DNA from: Cladopsammia gracilis
Taxonomy: Eukaryota > Cnidaria > Anthozoa > Scleractinia > Dendrophylliidae
DNA length: 64,000 nucleotides
NCBI GenBank assembly: GCA_022457155.1
Contig: JAJGOT010000218.1
Location: 429,001-493,000, forward strand
Reading direction: 5' to 3'
Shown here: piece after piece, positions 56,901 through 64,000 of the stretch
How the letters are laid out: every line of letters begins with the position of its first letter
Numbering within the stretch: the stretch's first letter is position 1
The notes under the pieces: generated by a model
What the model saw: the letters and a program-made list of their open reading frames with translations, nothing else
Database searches by the model: none
What the model was told of the DNA's origin: nothing
Made by a program: the position numbers and the translations under genes

Positions 56901-57880
56901 ACGAGCAAGAACAATAGATTTTGCTGATTTGCATAAGATGGACAGTCCAACCCCCTTTTATATCGCGGGTTTGGCGATGTTCATGTATAATATTCACATC
57001 GACCATACCCATCTATTCACTGATAATATTAAATAGTGACTGAGGATATATTTAATGTATAGTAGTGATATTTTCTCAATTTGAAATACATAACATGTAA
57101 TTTATGATTTCTTTTCTCACATTAGAAATGGCATCATTCAAAGAGATTGAAGGAGAGCTTTTTATGGTGAGAGAATAATTATTGATGTTATAACAGTCAT
57201 ATGTCCATGTACACAACAAGGCTGTTTTCTAAAAGGAGCCTATTAGCAATTAGGCACCTCTAAGTAACTGACATTGACACCTACATGTACAATGATTGTG
57301 TTAATATTTTGCTGCAGCTATTATTCAAATGGGATCCTTAGGTTTGATCTAACAATCAGTGTTTTAGTTGACTACTGTATGGAATATTAACATAATTTGG
57401 TGTTGTTTTCTTTTGATGTAGACATAATTAATTTACCCTGCCAAACATTCATGGTCAAATCTGATAAACTGCACCTAAATTTTTGGTACATTGTGTATTT
57501 TCTTGAGTTAAATGTCCCTGGTCTTTGTTTAAAACTTGGTCTTGTTAACCCAGAAAAATTTGAACCAGGTGTTTATTTAAGGACCAGCATTTTATTCATT
57601 GTCCCTAGGTGACTGATTTTTTTTTTATCAGTTCCTCATTCTCAGAAACTCATGGCTGTGTTTTATTGATATTCTCTGGAGAAATTGGATTGTGATCACT
57701 GTGTTAATAAGAAACCTTTGATCCAAAGTCCATTACTTGTCACTGGATTTTCCATACTCATGGCCAACAAAATTCTTTCAGTAATGACCCCTTCTGGATG
57801 TAAGCTTCACACATCTCCACAACAATTATTCACATAAAGAACATAAACTGACTGAAATACATGTAATTGAACAGTACTGT
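54000..57880. other. interior of element B, TACATGTA-rich
   Basis: No conserved coding sequence is seen apart from the small putative exon at 57126. Words such as TACATGTACATGTA recur (54247, 55040, 56041, 57290), as in the interior of element A. The word GCCGGTTACCGGCTAATTCC occurs near 55295 and 55881 in related contexts. Confidence 0.5.
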
Positions 57881-58010
57881 GATAACAAATAAAAGTTTTT
57901 GAAACTGACCTGTTAAAAATGTTGTAAAAAGTTTAAAAGTTTTCTAAATTTTCGGTCGCTCACTGCGGCCTTCATCAGAGAATGAATGATCTTTTTTTGT
58001 GGGAAACAAG

Positions 58011-58655
58011 TTATTTAAAATCCTTGACAATTGGTAGGTATACTCTTGGGAATGGCTTCCGTTCGTTGACACAATAAGGGTCGATGGTTGAATGCCACGA
58101 TTCTAAGAATAAACGTTTGGACAAGTTGTTTACACCTCTCTCCAGAATCTGAACATAGTTTGGGTGTATGTCATGGTTGGTCGTCTCCGCGTGTTGTTTT
58201 ATGAATGAGTCATTATTGCTGCGCGTCCCTGGCTTGTGTTCGGGCCCACGTGAATTCCAGGAGCGTTTTGATTCGCCAACATAGGTGAAATCGCATGACT
58301 TGCAATTAACTTTATAAACAATGCCTTTGCAGGCCATGAGTGGCGGTCGATCTTTAGGCTTTTTAAAAACAGTGTTTAAAGTTCTAACGGGTTTAAAAGC
58401 CGTAGTGACGTTGGCTTTGTTTAGGATTTTCTTTACTCGCTCCGATACCCTTTTCACGTACGGGATGGTGGCAAAACCTTTCCGTGGTTCCGGTCTCTCG
58501 TCTGGTTCACGGGGTGCAGGTGACGTTGCATGAGAAGACTCAATGAAACGTTTGGTGTAACCATTGGCCTGGAGATCGCGTGCTACTCGGTCTTTCTCGG
58601 CTCTCCGATCAGACTCAGTCAAAGGCAAAGACTTCGCCCTGTCCATCAAGGCCAA
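58011..58655 (-). CDS. Penelope-like GIY-YIG endonuclease, truncated (minus copy)
   Basis: The 214-codon frame lacks the reverse-transcriptase half. The nuclease reads GIVYKVNCKSCDFTYVGESK, with the GIY-like GIVY, the CxxC insert typical of Penelope-like enzymes, and YVG in place of YIG. Conserved Arg (SWNSRG) and His (EHK) residues follow, and FLESWHS carries a candidate catalytic Glu. It would nick target DNA in an intact element. The first ~28 residues continue past the inverted repeat. Confidence 0.88.
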   Translation of the reverse strand: MALMDRAKSLPLTESDRRAEKDRVARDLQANGYTKRFIESSHATSPAPREPDERPEPRKGFATIPYVKRVSERVKKILNKANVTTAFKPVRTLNTVFKKPKDRPPLMACKGIVYKVNCKSCDFTYVGESKRSWNSRGPEHKPGTRSNNDSFIKQHAETTNHDIHPNYVQILERGVNNLSKRLFLESWHSTIDPYCVNERKPFPRVYLPIVKDFK

Positions 58656-58664
58656 TGGTTACAC

Positions 58665-59222
58665 CAGGCCAATGGTTACACCAAACGTTTCATTGAGTCT
58701 TCTCATGCAACGTCACCTGCACCCCGTGAACCAGACGAGAGACCGGAACCACAGAAAGGTTTTGCCACCATCCCGTACGTGAAAGGGGTATCGGAGCGAG
58801 TAAAGAAGATCCTAAACAAAGCCAACGTCACTACGGCTTTTAAACCCGTTAGAACTTTAAACACTGTTTTTAAAAAGCCTAAAGATCGACCGCCACTCAT
58901 GGCCTGCAAAGGCATTGTTTATAAAGTTAATTGCAAGTCATGCGATTTCACCTATGTTGGCGAATCAAAACGCTCCTGGAATTCACGCGGGCTCGAACAC
59001 AAGCCAGGGACGCGCAGCAATCATGACTCATTCATAAAACAACACGCGGAGACGACCAACCATGACATACACCCAAACTATGTTCAGATTCTGGAGAGAG
59101 GTGTAAACAACTTGTCCAAACGTTTATTCTTAGAATCGTGGCATTCAACCATCGACCCTAATTGTGTCAACGAACGGAAGCCATTCCCAAGAGTATACCT
59201 ACCAATTGTCAAGGATTTTTAA
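58665..59222 (+). CDS. Penelope-like GIY-YIG endonuclease, truncated (plus copy)
   Basis: From QANGYTKRF onward this frame matches the minus copy with only five amino-acid differences over ~186 codons, so the two are very young duplicates. The open frame extends upstream to 58530, but that part is antisense to the other copy. The 17-base word GGCCAATGGTTACACCA is doubled at the junction (58650-58683). Confidence 0.88.
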   Translation, partial: QANGYTKRFIESSHATSPAPREPDERPEPQKGFATIPYVKGVSERVKKILNKANVTTAFKPVRTLNTVFKKPKDRPPLMACKGIVYKVNCKSCDFTYVGESKRSWNSRGLEHKPGTRSNHDSFIKQHAETTNHDIHPNYVQILERGVNNLSKRLFLESWHSTIDPNCVNERKPFPRVYLPIVKDF

Positions 59223-60018
59223 TAACTTGTTTCCCACAAAAAAGATCATTCATTCTCTGATGAAGGCCGCAGTGAGCGACCGAAAATTTAGAAAACTTTT
59301 AAACTTTTTATAACATTTTTAACAGGTCAGTTTCAAAACTTTTATTTATTATCATTATGAGCACTGATCGCCCGAACAACATGAACAGTACTGTATCGCA
59401 ATACTTTGTGCTTATCATCCAATAAACTCTTACAAATTTGTATAAGCCCAGGACTAACATGTATAACTGGGATGTTATGGCCTTTAAATTGTTATCGAAA
59501 ACAAGCTTTACATGTAGTTTCCACTAGGCTTTTCATAATGTAAAATACTGATTACAGATTGTAGCTTCAGTTCAGCAAGTGACAGCATTTTGTCAGATCT
59601 TTAATGCCATTTTGGCATAATTATATTCATAGGCTGCAGGTACCTGTCCTATTAATTAAAGGAGAAATGCTAAATTAACCCGGCTGATAATTTTTAAATT
59701 AACTTTGCCATCGCAACAGACAAAAACCTTGGACCTGCTCTTGTCTTAACAAATTGGGTAGAACAAGAGACGTTTAAACGCCTACTGTAGATGACAATAA
59801 TTCTAATTCTTGTCGGTATTACTTGTATGTAATGTTAAAGTGTAAATGGTGTGTACAAAATAAGTTCTGCTCATAATCTTGTTCAAAATCCCTGATGAAG
59901 TCTGTACTAACATGTATCAGATGAAACTGGTCCAGTAAAGCAAGATCAGCTGCTGTGTGCTGCCCACTTTTCTTTTGATCAAAACAAAAATGGACGCAAA
60001 GGGCAGTTCCCTTAGTTA

Positions 60019-60221
60019 CAGTCCATATTAAGTGGCCACCCTCTATTAAGCGGTCACCCTCTATTAAGCGGTCACCCTCTATTAAGGAGTCACTGAACAA
60101 ATGCCCGGAATTAAATCCCTCCCCATATTTCCTGTAAACTTGACCTCTTTTAAGCGATCTCCTCTATTAAGCGGTCAGTTGGCTATTCCCTAAGGGTGAC
60201 CAATTAATAGAGGTTTGACTG
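60019..60221. mobile_element. pogo/Tigger-type MITE (TA-flanked)
   Basis: CAGTCCATATTAAGTGGCCA at the left and TTAATAGAGGTTTGACTG at the right lie between TA dinucleotides. Several CTCTATTAAGCGGTCACC words are inside, the standard subterminal repeat of pogo-type elements. It ends 65 bases before the last putative exon of element B. Confidence 0.82.
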
Positions 60222-60579
60222 TATTAGGCAGACTACTACAAGACAGACTTCTGCTCACTGCAGCTGTTTTTGGTTTTGTTTTGCAGGCTTCAAGCGCAAG
60301 AGCATCCCCATGGCCAAGCTCTGGCAGAAAAGATACCAAAGCTGCAGTCAATGTACAGTGTACATGTAGCTCTTTGAAAGGAACAATGCAAAACAGAAAC
60401 AAAGAATGTTAAAAAATGATCAGTTACTATACTGTGCCATATAGGTTCTACTAAAAATAGCATTTGAGTTATGCAGTTACAGTAGGCATGAAATGCCAGT
60501 TTTTATGACAAAAGACTATGTCATAGTCAGTGACAAATGAAAATATATTTTGATAAATTCTTGTTAAAACTTGCCTTAA

Positions 60580-60827
60580 AGGGACATTGTCACGCAAATT
60601 TTGCTATGTTTTGGTCAAAATACACTAGGAACTTGAACTTGGCCAATTTTTTCAAGTTGCAATCCATTTCCATCCTGGCTATCCGCAGCCAAAGATAACG
60701 AATACTAGTTTTGTGCACTGGTAGAGTATTTGTTAACAAAACTGGACCATTATTTGTAGGTTTCCATTGAAACAAATATGTTTTTTGGCTTTTTAAAGTG
60801 ATACTAAAAATAGGTAACAGTGTCCCT
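60580..60827. mobile_element. TTAA-flanked MITE
   Basis: AGGGACATTGTCACGC at the left and GGTAACAGTGTCCCT at the right are flanked by TTAA on both sides. It is related at its ends to 6728-6940. Confidence 0.75.
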
Positions 60828-61334
60828 TTAAGTGATATTAAAAGCTTGTGTCAACTTCCACGAGAATTTATGCTTGATCAAATTGGACGAAAGTTATTGA
60901 TGTAACTTATTATAGATGTTGACTTGTCTCTCCGTTTGGCCAGGGCACATGGTCTTTTTTAACAAGTGAAAGAAAATTAACATCTTATAGTCATTTAGAG
61001 GATCCCTCTGTAAGTCACTACTGGTGAAGTTGGCATCCTCAATAAAGATTATTATTAACGTGTTTGCATTTAAAGTGACATGCCTTGCACATTCCGTCTA
61101 AAACTGTAAAGTTGTATTCATTTTTGTTGCATGGAATATTTTATTTGATAATAAGAAATCAGCATTAAATCGAAACAAATTGGCACTATTGCATTGCTAG
61201 ACTTACAGCTGTACTTGTCTAAATACATGTAGTAAGGTCCTCAAATTATGGTATGGTATGGTGTTGAAAAAATGTTTTTCAGTTATTGATCAATAAAATA
61301 TATTTTTCTATTTTTCTATACTATTTTTCTATTT

Positions 61335-62105
61335 ACAAGATCAAGATAGCCTCCCGTTTTCAATTTACATGTTATTTACAGGATTTAGACAGCCCCCTTT
61401 TCAATTTACATGTTATTTACAGGGTCTTGACAGCCCCCCTTTTTCAATTTACATGTTATTTACAGAGTTCCTAACAGGCTCCCTTTTTCGATTTACATGT
61501 TATTTACAGGGTTCCTTACAGGCTCCCTTTTTCGATTTACATGTTATTTACATGGTAGCCCCCCTTTTTCAATTTACATGTTATTTACATGATAGCCCCC
61601 CTTTTTCGATTTACATGTTATTTACAGGGTTCCTTCTTCGATTTACATGTTATTTACATGATAGCCCCCCTTTTTCGATTTACATGTTATTTACAGGATA
61701 GCCCCCCTTTTTCGATTTACATGTTATTTACATGATAGCCCCCCTTTTTCGATTTACATGTTATTTACAGGGTTCCTTCTTCGATTTACATGTTATTTAC
61801 GGGATAGCCCACTTTTACGATTTACATGTTATTTACATGATATTTACATGATAGCCCCCCTTTCGATTTACATGTTATTTACAGGGTCCTTACAGGCTCC
61901 CTTTTTCTATTTACATGTTATTTACAGGATCTTCTCTTGTATTTACATGTTTCACTCAAAATATTTACATGTTATTTACATGTTCGACAATAACATGTAA
62001 AAGGGGAATTAGCATGTAAATTTTCATTTACAGTATCTTTACATGTTATTTACATGTTATTTACATGTTATTTACATACAATGTAAATTTTCAACTTTTC
62101 CAGTG
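61335..62105 (-). repeat. right array of element B
   Basis: About 18-20 units such as CCCCCTTTTTCGATTTACAT followed by GTTATTTACA, the reverse complement of the left array. Several frames are open through it, giving meaningless repetitive peptides. Confidence 0.92.
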
Positions 62106-62303
62106 TTTTCATATGAAAGGTTGTGCACCTAGCCTCGCTTTGACGAGGCATAACGTAACTCGGAAATGGCCTATTGGTTGGGAGCCTCCCTGGCCTGGTC
62201 ACATCGCCCAGAATGCCGCGTGACATATCCGTGGCCTTTGTACTTGGAACCACGCTACTCCATGATGGATAGGCAACAGTATTTAATACATCCACACACA
62301 CGC

Positions 62304-62832
62304 ATGTACCATAAAGTCAAATATTAAGAGTGTCTAGAGTACTAAAAATCAATCTGGAAGCATAACATTAAATATATATTAATCTTTATACTTGTAACTC
62401 CTACCATGTACTTCCTAAACATTTGGCTAAAATTTCCAGCTAAGAGACACTAAAGATAAACTCCTAGGCGTTTGGGGGAGGGGGTGGGAGGTTATGTTTA
62501 CATGGATATTTTTGACGAGCATGGCTCCTCTTGCACCTCACTTTCATATCCTCAGTGCCTCATGTACCATATGGTCAAATATTAAGAGTGTCTAGAGTGC
62601 TAAAAATCAATCCAAGAAACATAACAAAATATATATATATATATATACATTTTTAGTTGTAACTTCTACCCTGTACTTTAGTCCTAAACATTTGGCTTAA
62701 TGTCTAAAATTTCCAGCGAAGAGACACTAAAGATAAAGTACTAGGCGTTTGAGGGATGGGGTTATATTTTACATGGGTATTTTTGACGAGCATGGCTCCT
62801 CTCGCACATCTCTTTCATATTCTCAATGCCTC
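62304..62832 (+). repeat. 257-bp tandem duplication
   Basis: CATGTACCATA(A/T)(A/G)GTCAAAT, AAGAGTGTCTAGAGT, TTTTTGACGAGCATGGCTCC and CTCAGTGCCTC/CTCAATGCCTC recur once each, about 257 bases apart. The second copy has an (AT)n run at ~62629. Confidence 0.85.
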
Positions 62833-62875
62833 TTCCCTCATTTCAATGTTGGTATATCCCTGATGACAAAATCCA

Positions 62876-63103
62876 ATGTCGACTCAGTGGAAAATCAACG
62901 TCACGAGTGGGAGAAACTTAGTTGTCTTCGCAATAATTCTGTATATGATTGTTACTCCTTTAAATGCTATTCCACCGATAACAAGAATTTCTTCCAGTCA
63001 ACCTGAATACTGGTTATACCATCAACAAAATAAAAATACAAACGTTTTTGAGATTGGTATCTCAGTCTGCCTTCAAATACGGATGATTTCCTCAATTCAA
63101 TGA
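62876..63103 (+). CDS. possible secreted-peptide ORF
   Basis: A 75-codon frame starts MSTQWKINVTSGRN and has a classic hydrophobic core LVVFAIILYMIVTPLNA followed by a plausible signal-peptidase site (LNA/IPP). The rest is polar. A weak donor (ATTG/gtatct, ~63055) could end an exon. No family is recognised and the overlapping frame is also open. Confidence 0.3.
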   Translation: MSTQWKINVTSGRNLVVFAIILYMIVTPLNAIPPITRISSSQPEYWLYHQQNKNTNVFEIGISVCLQIRMISSIQ

Positions 63104-63352
63104 AGTTGAATCTTTCCTATTGTACTGTGCAAAATTAACGCAAACGAGGGTGGAGAAATTTCGGCGAAAATAAACGAAACTTTGATTGATACAGCGAGAT
63201 GTTGGCGAGATTTTTCGAAAATTGATTGAATAAACGTTTGTACAGTACAGAAAATTGGATTAGTGATTCGAAACAGGAGTGTTCTGTTCCAAGCCACTGA
63301 CCCAGTTAGTGAATACAACTTTGAAAGGTTTTCTTGATTTGTTTATTCGTCA

Positions 63353-63628
63353 GAACGGATGATGTCGATTTTGAGTTCTTCTCGTGTACATGTAATGCGC
63401 CGAACTGGAGTCTTTGTTCAAGTATGTCGGTACTCCAAAAATGTTCCAAGAACTGCCCAAGAAAGGTGGACGCGCGGCGAAATGGGCGTTAAAAAGTGTA
63501 TTAACGGAAAAGTTTCCTGATGAAGTTAAACCACTCTGTGGTTCTGTTTCTCTTGGTTGTTTGCTGGTGACGTTTGAGTTATGATCCTGTTCAGTTTTGG
63601 TCTGTGATGGCACCGTTGGTGTGATTCT
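63353..63628 (-). CDS. possible terminal exon of an unknown minus-strand gene
   Basis: A long polypyrimidine tract and accag acceptor precede a 91-codon frame (ITPTVPSQTKTEQ...SSWNIFGVPTYL...QNRHHPF, stop). Composition is protein-like. The upstream frame at 63743-63997 could be a further exon, but its best donor (CTCAA/gtataa) does not match in phase. No family is recognised. Confidence 0.25.
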
Positions 63629-63929
63629 GGTAAAAAAAAAAGAAGGAAACCATTTATACTGTGGTATAAAAAAAAAAATTATACTGTGGTAAAATGTCAA
63701 TCAACTCATGCATTTATTTCTTTAAGAGGTGCGTTGTTTCAATTATACTTGAGCGACTTTCATATTCCTTGATAAAAGGTTTTCCTGAGCGCTCGCGGTT
63801 TGTTTCATCCGCCAGTAGTTGAAAGGATCAAAACAAAGTTTGCTCGTTTTCCTGCTTAGCATATTCCTAATATGGAGAGAGGCGTGTTCGACTTCGATTG
63901 ACCTATCAGAATTCTTCTTCCCTTTATCG

Positions 63930-64000
63930 TCCAAGAGTGCCAAAGATGAAAATTCAAGAAATATCTCGATTTTTTCAAAACAAATGGTACCATGCAAAAG
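63930..64000 (+). repeat. start of another 88-bp repeat array
   Basis: GAGTGCCAAAGATGAAAATT and ACAAATGGTACCATGCAAAAG match the left flank and first unit of the element at 46170 and run off the window. Confidence 0.75.

Larger units (their letters stand above)
57881..59353. mobile_element. head-to-head pair of 5'-truncated Penelope-like elements
   Basis: Two ~690-bp arms (57881-58571 and 58665-59353) are near-identical inverted copies with their 3' ends facing outward, separated by ~93 bases belonging to the minus copy. Both encode the C-terminal GIY-YIG nuclease of a Penelope-like retroelement. Partial copies in inverse orientation are typical of this class. Reverse transcriptase is absent. 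Confidence 0.88.
53937..60412 (+). other. putative small three-exon ORF inside element B
   Basis: 53937-53964 (ATG, MKKNPRIFA plus one base, then gtatgt), 57126-57166 (after cacattag, EMASFKEIEGELFM, then gtgaga) and 60287-60412 (after tttgcag, ASSARASPWPSSGRK...NKEC, stop) join in phase to about 64 residues. A CpG-rich stretch precedes the first exon. The second intron contains the Penelope fragments. No homology is recognised; a captured host gene fragment is one possibility, chance another. Confidence 0.3.
51634..62105. mobile_element. Element B: 10.5-kb CACTA/EnSpm-like element
   Basis: The left end CACAGGAAAAGTTGAAAATT and the right end, inverse of CACTGGAAAAGTTGAAAATT, share a 3-bp flank TTT (51631-51633, 62106-62108). 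The left 700 and right 770 bases are arrays of a unit containing ATTTACATGTTATTTACA in opposite orientations. The interior holds a Penelope-like fragment pair, small MITEs and three putative exons. No transposase is recognised. The CACTGGAAAA terminus is shared with element A, but the subterminal motif differs. Confidence 0.78.
51526..62174. mobile_element. foldback MITE split by element B
   Basis: Left arm 51528-51590 (GGCCATTTCAGAGTTACGTT, GCCTCG, GTGCACAACCTTTCATATGA) is inverted at 62110-62173. Removing 51634-62105 and one TTT restores a ~175-bp palindrome with a short loop. This shows that element B inserted into a pre-existing foldback element. Confidence 0.85.

Noticed and set aside
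58321..58533. 70-codon plus-strand ORF and its mirror at 58703-58915
   Set aside because: Both are antisense to the Penelope-like nuclease frames.
61286..62000. Several repetitive ORFs (FTCYLQG-type) in the right array of element B
   Set aside because: They only reflect translation of the TTTACATGTTATTTACA satellite in different frames.

Overview
The window is animal nuclear DNA, probably from a cnidarian such as a stony coral. This is inferred from the AT-rich sequence, the intron-dense PH-C2-RasGAP gene, the abundance of short inverted-repeat elements and SINEs, a Penelope-like retroelement and TACATGTA-rich tracts. There is no bacterial gene layout. Most long open frames are chance or repeat-derived. 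All calls were made by eye, without database searches.

The one clear gene occupies the left 40 kb on the minus strand. It is a Ras GTPase-activating protein of the SynGAP/DAB2IP/RASAL2 type. I could trace 19 coding exons, from an initiator ATG at 39825 down to position 41, where the gene leaves the window. Every junction is GT-AG and every intron phase is compatible. The exons give a split PH domain, a C2 domain and most of the RasGAP domain (556 codons), including the arginine finger and the FLRFLCPA motif. The introns hold nearly all the mobile DNA of the left half.

Two very large DNA-transposon-like elements dominate the rest. Element A (5288-17025, 11.7 kb) lies in intron 10 of the RasGAP gene. 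Element B (51634-62105, 10.5 kb) lies upstream of the gene. Both have CACTGG-type ends, matching 3-bp target duplications (GTA and TTT) and long repeat-filled ends in which a short motif recurs in inverted orientation (TTTACAGAGATTTTATAA-like in A, ATTTACATGTTATTTACA-like in B). This fits CACTA/EnSpm elements. No transposase is recognisable. B is inserted in the loop of an older foldback element, so its empty site can be read directly from the flanks. B also contains a head-to-head pair of 5'-truncated Penelope-like GIY-YIG fragments. Each element holds a set of short, phase-compatible putative exons on the plus strand.

The other sequence is a mosaic of small elements. There is a 134-bp hAT-type MITE family (two copies with exact 8-bp duplications), TTAA-flanked MITEs, TA-flanked MITEs, tRNA-derived SINEs, a 0.5-kb repeat carrying several ETS-type sites, and three element families that carry internal minisatellites (88-bp, 32-bp with higher-order structure, and 54-bp units). 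A 123-bp tandem repeat at 44.7-45.4 kb is open on both strands. Between 40 and 51 kb and at the right edge I see no confident gene, only a few weak exon candidates.
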